From the NCBI RefSeq assembly GCF_030546805.1, contig NZ_JAUOPC010000022.1, positions 1-45,881 of the forward strand: a DNA stretch of 45,881 nt, written 5' to 3'. Of the stretch, positions 1-8,433 are shown piece after piece. Numbering within the stretch: position 1 is the first letter of the stretch; each line of letters begins with the position of its first letter. Source of the stretch: Cyclobacterium sp. 1_MG-2023 (GTDB lineage Bacteria > Bacteroidota > Bacteroidia > Cytophagales > Cyclobacteriaceae). The notes beneath the pieces were generated by a model. The model saw only the letters and a program-made list of their open reading frames with translations. It was not told where the DNA came from and searched no databases. The position numbers were made by a program, and so were the translations under genes.

Positions 1-1
1 C

Positions 2-23
2 CAACCAATAAAACGTATATTGG
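2..23 (+). repeat. Short dispersed repeat, copy 1
   Basis: This segment reads caaccaat..aaacgtatat..gg and matches a second copy at 445-465 with only small changes. Both copies flank a gene-free patch containing four GGAGC-type palindromes, so they may be the borders of one mobile or amplified intergenic element. The similarity is visible directly; the border idea is inference. Confidence 0.4.
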
Positions 24-100
24 TCTTCTGAACCCTGAAATCTAATTAGCCATTCTTGATTCTTTACAGCAAAAACGATCTGTATTAAAATTTGGGTATC

Positions 101-113
101 GCTCCTACGGAGC
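101..113. repeat. REP-like palindrome gctcctacggagc
   Basis: A five-base stem (gctcc/ggagc) closes a three-base loop. The same core occurs at 152-163, and variants occur at 372-384 and 423-435. Short GGAGC palindromes scattered between genes are a common kind of Bacteroidota intergenic repeat. No gene overlaps it. Confidence 0.55.
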
Positions 114-135
114 TGGTGATAATTCAAAAACTTAG

Positions 136-164
136 TGCTACAAAAATGAAACTCCTACGGAGCT
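136..164 (+). repeat. REP-like unit with tgctacaaaaat lead
   Basis: The unit consists of tgctacaaaaat, a short spacer and the core ctcctacggagct. The same composite, read on the other strand, lies at 371-400. The two copies therefore form an inverted pair about 200 bp apart, as expected for REP-type elements rather than chance hairpins. Confidence 0.55.
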
Positions 165-370
165 TCCGCCATAAGTTAAATAATTATAAATCAAGTTAAT
201 AATAGAACAATTGCTAAGAAAGAAAACGAATTAGATTCTATATAACAAGTCAAGTAATTCAACAACCTGTTCTCCCATTCATCGCTATTGAACAACAATT
301 ACAAACCTTAATTTACTCAAACCTAGAAACAAATGCTTCTTGCTCCCCATAATTCGCTTGAGAATTATGA

Positions 371-400
371 TGCTCCAGAGGAGCAATATTTTTGTAGCAT
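371..400 (-). repeat. REP-like unit, inverted copy
   Basis: On the minus strand this reads atgctacaaaaatattgctcc, then a ggagc arm, matching the unit at 136-164 apart from the spacer and loop. The stem is gctcc/ggagc with loop aga at 372-384. Confidence 0.55.
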
Positions 401-422
401 ATTGTACCGTCTTTGATCGGAA

Positions 423-435
423 GCTCCATAGGAGC
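423..435. repeat. REP-like palindrome gctccataggagc
   Basis: The stem gctcc/ggagc has loop ata. It lies ten bases before the second flank repeat at 445-465. It shares stem but not loop with the other three palindromes, which suggests that the stem is the conserved part. Confidence 0.5.
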
Positions 436-444
436 GGCACATCC

Positions 445-465
445 CAACCATTCAAACGTATATGG
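445..465 (+). repeat. Short dispersed repeat, copy 2
   Basis: It matches 2-23 (caaccat..aaacgtatat.gg). From here to the first gene at 619 the sequence is AT-rich and I see no gene. An open frame at 413-622 runs through the repeats and resembles no protein family. Confidence 0.4.
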
Positions 466-618
466 ATCATCACAAGGAATATTGAATAACTATAGATACC
501 TAGCCGTAAAAAACCTTTTGCATCTTACCTCCAATTTCCCTTTTTTGGGAAATAGCCGTAAATTGTTTGCATTATGGCAGAATAAGATCTGGCATCGTAT
601 CAAAATAACCATTCACCC

Positions 619-1251
619 ATGAAAAATATTTTCCTAACCCTCAGCTTTTACCTACTATTTACCGGAATTATCCTCGCCCAAAGCAGCTATAGGCCCGATC
701 TCTTTTTTAGAGAAGACTGGAAAGAAACACCGGCAGAAATCCCTGTCAACCAAAACCATGTGCAGAATGAAAATTTGACCGTTCAGCTATATGGACCTGG
801 AAAGGACGTCATCAAAAAAAGCAACCATGAGAAACCTGTAGACGATCCTTTTTATATCTGGTCCGGACTATGTGAGGGCAACTGGATGCTAAGCCTAAAA
901 CACCGCCAACAAAATGTGGACCTTACAGGTTTTGCCAAAGTGAAATTCCGTTCCAAACAAGTTGGCCTAAGGGAACTTAGGATTTCACTGAAACTGGCTG
1001 ACGGCAAGTGGCTGGTAAGCGACCAATCTGCCGGTGCCTCTAAAGACTGGCGCATCTGGGAATTCAATATACAGGACATCAACTGGCACCACCTGGACCC
1101 TGAAGGCATAGTAGCCATCGGTCCGGCCACTGATCCCGACCTTTCCAATGTAGAAGAAATCGGTTTTACAGATTTAATGCCCGGGGGACAATCAAAAGCT
1201 TGTTCAAGGCTGGACTGGATAGAAGTTCATGGCAGACCGGTGACAAGGTAA
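619..1251 (+). CDS. Secreted protein of unknown function
   Basis: The 210-residue product starts with a clear signal peptide of about 20 residues ending near ILAQ, so export across the inner membrane is expected. The mature part has alternating short strands and several tryptophans, with segments such as FAKVKFRSKQVG and WRIWEFNIQDINWHHLDP. These suggest a beta-sandwich like a carbohydrate-binding or DUF1080-type laminin-G-like fold, but I see no catalytic motif and cannot name the family. The ATG is well placed before the signal peptide. It stands alone, with REP-like repeats upstream and the polymerase gene 110 bases downstream. A small GNRA hairpin (cctttg-gaaa-caaagg, 1254-1269) follows the stop but has no T-run. 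Confidence 0.7.
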   Translation: MKNIFLTLSFYLLFTGIILAQSSYRPDLFFREDWKETPAEIPVNQNHVQNENLTVQLYGPGKDVIKKSNHEKPVDDPFYIWSGLCEGNWMLSLKHRQQNVDLTGFAKVKFRSKQVGLRELRISLKLADGKWLVSDQSAGASKDWRIWEFNIQDINWHHLDPEGIVAIGPATDPDLSNVEEIGFTDLMPGGQSKACSRLDWIEVHGRPVTR

Positions 1252-1314
1252 AGCCTTTGGAAACAAAGGTGCTCTTCCAGTAAAAATAATCACTTCAAAC
1301 ATCGACATTCAATT

Positions 1315-1364
1315 CATTTTGTTTATATTATTAACCATTAAATGTTAATAATATAAACAAAATG
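1315..1364. promoter_or_regulatory. Perfect 21-bp inverted repeat over the dnaE2-type start codon
   Basis: Bases 1315-1335 are the exact reverse complement of 1344-1364, with an 8-base spacer (cattaaat). The right arm ends on the G of the ATG at 1362. As DNA it could be an operator for a dimeric repressor. As RNA it would fold the start codon into an AU-rich stem. The perfect match is seen directly; the regulatory role is inference. Confidence 0.6.
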
Positions 1365-4322
1365 CACCTTAACTGCCACAGTTACTACAGCTTCAAGTAC
1401 GGCACCCTTTCTGTTGAACAGCTTGTGGTGGAAGCCAAGAAGCAAAAACTCGACGCCTTGGCCCTGACAGATATCAACAGCTGTTCGGGGGTGTTTCCTT
1501 TTATCCGCGAGGCCCAGAAAAATGGCGTCCATCCCGTCATAGGAATAGATTTTCGCAATGGTAGCAAGCAGCAGTTTATAGGCCTGGCCAAAAACCAGGA
1601 GGGCTTTTATGAGTTGAACAGGTACCTTTCCCATCACCTGATGAACAAATTGCCTTTTCCCGAGAGGGCTCCCACATTCGATCACAGTGTGCTGATCTAC
1701 CCTTTCACGGAGACATTCTTTACCCTGAAGGAAAATGAATACCTTGGTATACATCCTTCCCAACTCAATCGGCTCCCCTACAGTCCATGGGCCAAATACA
1801 AAGAACGGCTGGTGCTTTTACAACCGGTTTCCTTCGCCAGCAAAACAGCCTTTAATGCCCACCGCCTGCTACGTGCCATGGATGGCAATACACTGCTCAG
1901 CAAACTCCCTCTCAGCGAACAGGGAGATCCTACAGATCGGTTTTATGGCTATGCCGATATGGTTGGGCGCTGTGAAGGACACAGTTACCTGATTTACAAT
2001 TCTCAAAAGCTTCTGGAACAGTGCCAGTTTTCCTTTTATTTTCAGGCCGTAAAAAACCGTAGAGACATTCTCGGGTCCGACTGGGAGGATTTTGATTACC
2101 TGCGGCAAGAAACATACAAAGGAGCCATTCGCCGTTATGGAAATTTGGATGAAACCAAAGAAAAACGCATCATTAAAGAGCTAGAGATAATCCAGCAAAA
2201 AGGCTTCGTTTCTTATTTTCTGATCAATTATGACATTGTCAATTTTGCACAACGCAAAAACTTCTTTTATGTGGGCAGAGGCAGTGGGGCCAACAGTATT
2301 GTGGCCTATTGTTTGGCCATTACGGATGTAGATCCCATAGAGTTGGACCTGTATTTCGAACGTTTCATTAACCTTTATCGGGAAAACCCACCGGATTTTG
2401 ACCTTGATTTTTCTTGGAAAGACCGGGATGAAATCACCCGATATATCTTCAATACCTATAACCAACCCAAACAGGACCATGTCTGTCTGCTGGCTACTTT
2501 TAACACCTTCCAGTACAATTCCGTATTGAGGGAACTGGGAAAGGTCTTTGGGCTACCCAAATCAGAAATAGAATCTCTGATCTATCATGGTGACAAGCTG
2601 GAGAGCAGCAATTACATTCCCGACCAATACGGCAAACTAATCTATCAATATGCCAAAGTGATCCGCAATATGCCCTCTCATTTGAGCATTCATGCAGGCG
2701 GGATATTGATTTCCCACAAGCCCATTCACTATTACACCGCTACCGAGTTGCCGCCAAAAGGCTTTGCTACTTCCCAGTTTGACATGCATGTGGCTGAAGA
2801 CATTGGTTTGCATAAATTTGATATACTGAGTCAAAGAGGCCTTGGACATATCAAAAGTGCATTGGAGCTGATCCATACAAATCAGGGAAAAACAGTGGAT
2901 ATCCGTCAGGTAGCTGCATTTAAGAAAGATCCTGCGATTAAAGCACATCTTCGTGAAGGCCGTACCATCGGGGCATTCTATGTAGAATCTCCCGCCATGC
3001 GCATGCTATTGGCCAAAATGAAAGCCGATGAATACCTGGAGCTGGTAGCTGCCAGTTCCATCATCCGCCCTGGTGTGGCCCGTTCGGGCATGATGCGGGA
3101 ATACATTCTGAGACATGTTAATCCCGCCCGTAGGGAAAGGGCCCATCCGGTACTGAAGGACATCATGCCTGAGACGTACGGCATCATGGTCTATCAGGAA
3201 GATGTCATCAAAGTCGCCCACCATTTTGCCGGACTCACACTGAGCGAAGCAGATGTACTCCGTAGAGGTATGAGTGGCAAATCCCGTTCTAAAGGCGCCT
3301 TACAAAAAGTCAATGAACGCTTTTTCTCCAACTGTCAGGAAATGGGCAGGGATGCAACTGTAACAGGAGAAGTATGGCATCAGATCGAAAGCTTTGCCGG
3401 TTATTCCTTTGCCAAGGGACATTCGGCATCTTTTGCTGTGGAAAGCTATCAAAGCCTATACCTGAAAGCCCATTATCCTTTGGAGTTTATGGTGGCAGTT
3501 ATCAATAATTTTGGTGGCTTTTACCATACTGAATTTTATATATACGAATTACGCATGAATGGGGCTGATGTACAGGCCCCACACCTAAACGAAAGTGACT
3601 ACTTTACCAATATCAAGGGGAAGACCGTTTACCTGGGCTTTGTACATATGAAATACCTGCAACAAGAAACCTCCGGCAGATTATTGGCCGAAAGACAAAA
3701 GGCAGGCCCCTTTACCGGACTAACCGATTTTATTTCTCGGGTAGACATCAGTTTGGAGCAATTGCTGATTCTTATCCGCATCGGCTGCTTTCGGTTCACG
3801 GGCAAAAGCAAGCAAGAGTGTTTATGGGAGGCCCATTTTATCATGCACCGCAAAAAAAGCCCTACAGGTGGAAGTCAGCGCTTATTTGTCAATGCAGGAT
3901 TTCGTGAGTTGAAGGCGCCGGTACTGGAAGATTTGGACCTGAGACAGGAAATTATCGATCAACTTGAAATATTGGAATTTCCGTTGATTAGCCCCTTCCA
4001 CTTGGTAAAAGACCAGCAAACTACGGGAATTGCCGCATTGGAAATGAAGCAATTCCTTGGCAAGCGTGTGCAACTTATTGGATATCTCGTTACGGTCAAA
4101 TATACACGTACCGTGAAAGGGGATGTAATGAATTTTGGCACTTTTATAGACAAGGACGGGCATTGGATAGACACGGTACACTTTCCTCCCGTGGTAAAAA
4201 AAACACCCTTAAAAGGGCGGGGCATCTACCTTCTCAAAGGCAAGGTAACCGAGGAATTTGATTTTTACAGCATAGAGGTAAGTAGTTGCGAAAGAATGGC
4301 CTATTGGAATGCAGAGGATTGA
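1362..4322 (+). CDS. DNA polymerase III alpha subunit, short error-prone type (DnaE2/ImuC-like)
   Basis: C-family polymerase of 986 residues, against about 1160 for E. coli DnaE. Order: an N-terminal PHP domain (residues 1-70), the palm with PPDFDLDF (343-350, Asp347 and Asp349 matching catalytic Asp401/403) and KFDIL (Asp486, matching Asp555), then a helix-hairpin-helix region and a C-terminal OB fold (about 890-975). The PHP metal motif is degenerate: HLNCHS replaces the usual HxHxH series and TDINS replaces TDHGN, so PHP nuclease activity is unlikely. The tau-binding tail of replicative DnaE is absent. These traits fit the second, translesion-type alpha subunit that works with ImuB or DinB, but no such partner is next to it here. 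The start is chosen because HLNCHSYYS must be at the N terminus. Confidence 0.88.
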   Translation: MHLNCHSYYSFKYGTLSVEQLVVEAKKQKLDALALTDINSCSGVFPFIREAQKNGVHPVIGIDFRNGSKQQFIGLAKNQEGFYELNRYLSHHLMNKLPFPERAPTFDHSVLIYPFTETFFTLKENEYLGIHPSQLNRLPYSPWAKYKERLVLLQPVSFASKTAFNAHRLLRAMDGNTLLSKLPLSEQGDPTDRFYGYADMVGRCEGHSYLIYNSQKLLEQCQFSFYFQAVKNRRDILGSDWEDFDYLRQETYKGAIRRYGNLDETKEKRIIKELEIIQQKGFVSYFLINYDIVNFAQRKNFFYVGRGSGANSIVAYCLAITDVDPIELDLYFERFINLYRENPPDFDLDFSWKDRDEITRYIFNTYNQPKQDHVCLLATFNTFQYNSVLRELGKVFGLPKSEIESLIYHGDKLESSNYIPDQYGKLIYQYAKVIRNMPSHLSIHAGGILISHKPIHYYTATELPPKGFATSQFDMHVAEDIGLHKFDILSQRGLGHIKSALELIHTNQGKTVDIRQVAAFKKDPAIKAHLREGRTIGAFYVESPAMRMLLAKMKADEYLELVAASSIIRPGVARSGMMREYILRHVNPARRERAHPVLKDIMPETYGIMVYQEDVIKVAHHFAGLTLSEADVLRRGMSGKSRSKGALQKVNERFFSNCQEMGRDATVTGEVWHQIESFAGYSFAKGHSASFAVESYQSLYLKAHYPLEFMVAVINNFGGFYHTEFYIYELRMNGADVQAPHLNESDYFTNIKGKTVYLGFVHMKYLQQETSGRLLAERQKAGPFTGLTDFISRVDISLEQLLILIRIGCFRFTGKSKQECLWEAHFIMHRKKSPTGGSQRLFVNAGFRELKAPVLEDLDLRQEIIDQLEILEFPLISPFHLVKDQQTTGIAALEMKQFLGKRVQLIGYLVTVKYTRTVKGDVMNFGTFIDKDGHWIDTVHFPPVVKKTPLKGRGIYLLKGKVTEEFDFYSIEVSSCERMAYWNAED

Positions 4323-4451
4323 CAAAAGAAAAAAGAGGAGGGTAATCATTTCAACACAAGACGTTCCAAGGAAATCCGCCGATAATATTTGATCATTCAC
4401 TTTAAAAACGAATAAAACCCATATTGAAATGAAAATCTACCAAATTTTAAT

Positions 4452-4478
4452 TAACTTAATAGTCGAACTATTAAGTTA
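4452..4478. promoter_or_regulatory. 12-bp inverted repeat ending at the start codon
   Basis: Bases 4452-4463 (taacttaatagt) are the exact reverse complement of 4467-4478, with spacer cga. The right arm ends on the A of the ATG. It could be an operator or a start-occluding hairpin. It resembles the 1315-1364 repeat in position and AT richness but not in sequence. Confidence 0.5.
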
Positions 4479-5620
4479 TGAGAAAAACAATTCTACTGCA
4501 ACTCTGCTTGATCAATTGCCTCTTTTCATGTGGGCCCAAGGTTAGTGACACCCATTCTGTCACTTCCTACGCTTTAGAAATAGTAGATTCTGTGCAGGTG
4601 GATTTTCTAGGAAACCTGCAACTTTATGCGGTCCATTCCACCAAGGATTTATTCCTTTTCCATGAATTTCGACAAAATAAATTCATCCTCACGAATCAAA
4701 ACGGAGAAATCCTATCCACCTTTGACCAGCCGGCTGATTCTCCCATCTCTTATGGCAATACCGCTTGTTCCGCTACTTTTGTAGGAGACAGTATTGTTGT
4801 CATGGGGAGACAAAAGCTGGTGATATATAACCTTGATTTTGATTATATTAAAAGTCATCAAAAACCCTATGCAGGTCAAGGTATGACTTACTCCGGCTTT
4901 GATCATTTGCATAAGGTCAATATAGGCGATGAAACCAACCTAGTTGCCTTTACCGGAGGAGCCCAACATCCAGTCGCAACAAATCAGGAGGACTATTACA
5001 ACCATTTCAACACCTTTGACCTTATCAGCCTTGATTCAGGGGGCTTTGTACCCATTACTCCCCTGCATCCCAAAAGCAGGTACAAACAGGGTAAGGCTTT
5101 TAATTTTATCAGGCCAATGTTTCAGGTGAATGAAGACAAGATTCATTTTGTTTTTGCCACAGACACCTTATTTCATACCCATGACCTGAGCAAAGCGGAA
5201 AATGGATTAACCGTGGAAGGTATCCCATTTGATGATTTTATCCTTAATCCGGGATACCCATTTGGGGGAAGTGAAGATTACGACACTCCTAAGCCTAGGA
5301 AAGGTGAAGTAAAAAGCTATTTTAAGGTGGATGAGAAAGACCTGATCCTTTACCAGTCCGGCCTATCTCTTGAAAACACCCCACTCCGAGGAACTACTTC
5401 CCGAGAGGAATGGAACAAAATCAACGCTCGACTAAACCCCTTAAAATTTCTGGTAAGAGAAGCTGAAGGGGAATACAGCAAAGTAGGCCTCTGTCCCACC
5501 AATTTTACCCCTACACATGTAGATGGTAAAAATCGGTTGTGGGCGCGACAGCATGTTGAGCTTTTGGATCAGGAGCCTGAATTCTATACCATCTATCAGG
5601 TAGCATTGGTCCCGCAGTAG
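4478..5620 (+). CDS. Lipoprotein with predicted beta-propeller fold
   Basis: The 380-residue protein has a lipoprotein signal with lipobox LFSC (Cys18), so it is probably anchored in an outer or periplasmic membrane face. The rest is a run of short beta strands with motifs such as FLFHEFRQNKFIL and LVIYNLDFDYIKSH, typical of the TolB-like six-bladed propeller lipoproteins (including DUF4221/BF3164-like families) that are numerous in Bacteroidota. Function of these is mostly unknown. A distant relative in architecture is at 41746-42921. It lies 155 bases after the polymerase gene and has its own inverted repeat at the start, so separate control is likely. Confidence 0.7.
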   Translation: MRKTILLQLCLINCLFSCGPKVSDTHSVTSYALEIVDSVQVDFLGNLQLYAVHSTKDLFLFHEFRQNKFILTNQNGEILSTFDQPADSPISYGNTACSATFVGDSIVVMGRQKLVIYNLDFDYIKSHQKPYAGQGMTYSGFDHLHKVNIGDETNLVAFTGGAQHPVATNQEDYYNHFNTFDLISLDSGGFVPITPLHPKSRYKQGKAFNFIRPMFQVNEDKIHFVFATDTLFHTHDLSKAENGLTVEGIPFDDFILNPGYPFGGSEDYDTPKPRKGEVKSYFKVDEKDLILYQSGLSLENTPLRGTTSREEWNKINARLNPLKFLVREAEGEYSKVGLCPTNFTPTHVDGKNRLWARQHVELLDQEPEFYTIYQVALVPQ

Positions 5621-5866
5621 AAGTCATTGCTGGAAATAGCTAGAGAATTAATAGCCCCAAAAAGGGTACTTAGTGACGATATAGTAGATTTAGGCCTATT
5701 ATAACTCGAAATCAGGTTGCTAGCACTGGTTATAAACAGATTTTTTGATTTTAAATGATATTTTTACAAATCACATCCAAAAAGTCGGATAAGATCCAAT
5801 CGATGAATTTTGGAACCGCTAGCGATGTGAAATACATCATCCAGTAATCTCAAAAAGACAATCACT

Positions 5867-6868
5867 ATGCGAGTAATTTTTCTTTCCGCAATTTTTTTGG
5901 TCTGCTTAAGTATGATTGCAGAAGCTCAAAATTCAGTAATGAATGATAGCCATATAAGGGTAAAACCAAATAATGGGATTAATGAAAGTTTAATTGACAG
6001 AGATAGGGCCGGGATCGTGCTTTCATCAAGAGCTAAAGGAGAGTCATTGCAAAATATCGATACTGAATTAGGTATAGTAATTTCTCCTCCAGCAGGCAGA
6101 CTGGCAATTGTGGCGGATGGCAATTCTCCAGACCCGGATGATCTTGGTGGAACAGCTGTGAGTTTGGCATTGTTGCGGTCAGCTGGATTAACAGACAGGT
6201 TGGTGCATTACTCTCACAGTTGTGATTTGGTTAGAGGGGTAAGAATTTCTGAAAGGGCTGAAAGGGAGCGGCACTATTTGATGCAAGTAGCCTGCGATAT
6301 TACAGCCCGCAGATGGGGAGGATATGATTCTCTGGTGTTTTTCGATGCCCTTTGGCAACAAGAGGAAACTGTCAATGATCTAGCTAAAGCCATAAATGAA
6401 TCTTCGGCCGAAAACCCATTGTGGATCATTGAAGCAGGTGAGCCTGACATTATAGCACTCGCTTTGGAGGTGGCCGATAATGATAAATCCCAATTCGTAA
6501 AGGTAATTACCCATCATCCGGCAAATGACAATGCGGGAGATTTTTACACCTGGAAGCAGCTATTGGATTTTGGTGTTGAAGAAGTTCGCATTCCGGATCA
6601 AAATACAAACCTGAAGGTGGATTTATCACAATGGGATTGGGCTAAAAATCACGTTGATCCAAGAATTCAGTGGGTTTGGATGCTCGGGAAAATAGCTGAA
6701 GTAGATGATGTAGTCAAATTTCAAAAAGGTAAATGGGATTGCTCTGATGCCGGCATGGTGCTATATTGGATTACCGGAGCAACTGATGGAGGCATGAAAT
6801 CAGGAACAGTAGAAAATGTAAAAAGTATATTATTGAATTATATTAAAATCAATCCGATGGCAGGTTAA
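5867..6868 (+). CDS. Secreted nucleoside-hydrolase-like protein
   Basis: A signal peptide of about 20 residues (ending AEAQ) precedes a domain starting near residue 74 with LAIVADGNSPDPDDLGGTA. This resembles the DxDxxxDD calcium-binding start of the inosine-uridine nucleoside hydrolase fold, in which the aspartates hold Ca2+ and the ribose. Later segments (PLWIIEAGEPDIIALAL, then a late Asp in WDCSDAGMVLYWITG) also fit the fold, which uses a distal Asp. Known enzymes act on nucleosides; a secreted version may act on another ribosyl or glycosyl compound. The substrate is not visible from sequence. It stands alone and converges on the next operon. Confidence 0.65.
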   Translation: MRVIFLSAIFLVCLSMIAEAQNSVMNDSHIRVKPNNGINESLIDRDRAGIVLSSRAKGESLQNIDTELGIVISPPAGRLAIVADGNSPDPDDLGGTAVSLALLRSAGLTDRLVHYSHSCDLVRGVRISERAERERHYLMQVACDITARRWGGYDSLVFFDALWQQEETVNDLAKAINESSAENPLWIIEAGEPDIIALALEVADNDKSQFVKVITHHPANDNAGDFYTWKQLLDFGVEEVRIPDQNTNLKVDLSQWDWAKNHVDPRIQWVWMLGKIAEVDDVVKFQKGKWDCSDAGMVLYWITGATDGGMKSGTVENVKSILLNYIKINPMAG

Positions 6869-6911
6869 AATTTGAATTAATATTTCTTTCCAAACTGTAA
6901 GTACTCTATAA

Positions 6912-6945
6912 ACCAAGCCCAATTCTACTTCGAATTGAGCTTGGT
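6912..6945. terminator. Strong hairpin between convergent genes
   Basis: accaagc-caattc pairs with gaattg-gcttggt around a short loop, with one mismatched pair. It lies between a plus-strand gene ending at 6868 and a minus-strand gene ending at 6977, so it may serve both. There is no clear T-run on either side. Confidence 0.45.
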
Positions 6946-6976
6946 ATTATTCGGTTAGCTTACTCTTGTGTTATTG

Positions 6977-8428
6977 TCAATTACTTACAGCGATAGGTTT
7001 TACTTCTACATTGGTCGAATCAAGAACATTTACTTCATAGCCCAAATTGATGTCTAGGTTTCCAGAAGTTTCCATAAAGGCAGCTGCACCCTCCCTACTT
7101 ACCTGCGTTTCCCAAGCATACAAACGTCTCAAATTAGGCAAATTTGAAAGGTGGGCAAGTCCTGCATCTGTAATACTTGTGCCATACAGGTTGAGTGATT
7201 CTAGGTAAGTCAGCCCCTGCAGATTTGCCAGCCCTGCATCTGTTACTGCTGTTTTTTCTGCCCTTAGTCTTGTAAGGTTTTTCAATTTCCCCACTTCCGC
7301 AAGTCCTTTATCAGACAGTTTGGTATCTTTTACATCCAACCAAGTAATTTGCTCAGGGAAATCCGCTGCTAATCTTGTAAGAATGGCATCTACTGAATCT
7401 TTTCTATACAATGTAACTTGCAACCAATTGTCTTCATTGGAAAGTCGCTTAATCGCAATGCCTTCATTCACGTATGCATTTAATTTTTCTTCTTCAATGG
7501 CTGTGGTACCTTCTGCCAGTAAAATTTCTACAGCGGATTTGTTTGCATTGGGATCAGACAGGGTAAGCAATACATTTTTCACTTCATCACCCGCCTCAAG
7601 TTCAGCCACTTTTTTATCAAATGACGCTCCTTCATTGATCCACCATTCTAGCAAAAGCACTTGTTCATCAGTGAGCTGTGACTTGCCTTTAGGGGGCATA
7701 TGGTCATCGTGGTTTTCTTCCAAGTGAACCCTTTTGATCATTTCACTTTCTGCCGCACTTCCGGGTTCAAAAATGGCTCCATTTTCTCCACCTTTCATAA
7801 GGGCTTCAGGGGTATGCATTTGAAGGTCCCCTTTCTTCTTGCTGGCATTGTGACAGGAGTTGCAGCGCTGCTCCATGATGGGGTGGATGATGTCTACATA
7901 CACCACCGCTTCATCTAGATTTTCGATTAATTTAGGCCCTTTTTCTTCCACAGGTATTCCGGCCAACTTTTTCATGGTATCGGGCATGTACTGGGTAAGG
8001 TAAGTAGAGCCATGTGTTAGCGATCCGCCATAATGACCGGCACCTGCAAGGAACAACATCATCACAGACAGGGTCCCTGTATAGGCCCGTTGAATTTGTA
8101 TCAAAGGCTTTTTTTCTCGTTTATAATGTAATCCCCAAGCTGCAAAAGCAAAGACCACCAATAAAATCCCTGCCCATTTGTGAATAAACAAAAGGTCCTC
8201 TCCATAGTCTCCAGCTTGGGCCAACATTAAACCCAGCACAGCAGTGAGCAGTGAAGACAATGCGCCAAGGGCCAAAACAAAACCAACAGCAGGTTTAAGG
8301 TAAGAAAACTGGTCTTTTCTGGACAGCAATTCCATAAGAAATCCAAGGGCTAAAAAGCCTATGGGTAAGTGTAAAAACAGGGGGTGAAACCTGCCGAAGA
8401 AAATAATAATATCTGATCCTTGCTCCAT
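6977..8428 (-). CDS. Membrane cytochrome-c protein with leucine-rich repeats (DUF2231-PSCyt1-LRR)
   Basis: The 483-residue protein begins with four membrane segments (residues about 10-135; FHPLFLHLPIGFL fits DUF2231). A planctomycete-type cytochrome c domain follows, with haem motif CNSCH at 189-193 and likely axial Met in HMPPKG near residue 244. The C terminus has leucine-rich repeats (LTRLRAEKTAVTDAGLANLQ type, about 365-460). The domain mix suggests a membrane-bound electron carrier with a protein-binding tail facing the periplasm. It is the last gene of a three-gene operon, five bases after the DUF1501 gene. The electron partner and substrate are unknown. Confidence 0.85.
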   Translation of the reverse strand: MEQGSDIIIFFGRFHPLFLHLPIGFLALGFLMELLSRKDQFSYLKPAVGFVLALGALSSLLTAVLGLMLAQAGDYGEDLLFIHKWAGILLVVFAFAAWGLHYKREKKPLIQIQRAYTGTLSVMMLFLAGAGHYGGSLTHGSTYLTQYMPDTMKKLAGIPVEEKGPKLIENLDEAVVYVDIIHPIMEQRCNSCHNASKKKGDLQMHTPEALMKGGENGAIFEPGSAAESEMIKRVHLEENHDDHMPPKGKSQLTDEQVLLLEWWINEGASFDKKVAELEAGDEVKNVLLTLSDPNANKSAVEILLAEGTTAIEEEKLNAYVNEGIAIKRLSNEDNWLQVTLYRKDSVDAILTRLAADFPEQITWLDVKDTKLSDKGLAEVGKLKNLTRLRAEKTAVTDAGLANLQGLTYLESLNLYGTSITDAGLAHLSNLPNLRRLYAWETQVSREGAAAFMETSGNLDINLGYEVNVLDSTNVEVKPIAVSN

Positions 8429-8433
8429 TTAAT

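Noticed and set aside
413-622. 69-residue open frame over the REP-like patch
   Set aside because: It runs through palindromic repeats, resembles no family and overlaps the start of the real gene at 619.
1338-1763. 141-residue minus-strand frame opposite the polymerase gene
   Set aside because: It lies wholly or almost wholly inside the convincing polymerase frame and has no family features.
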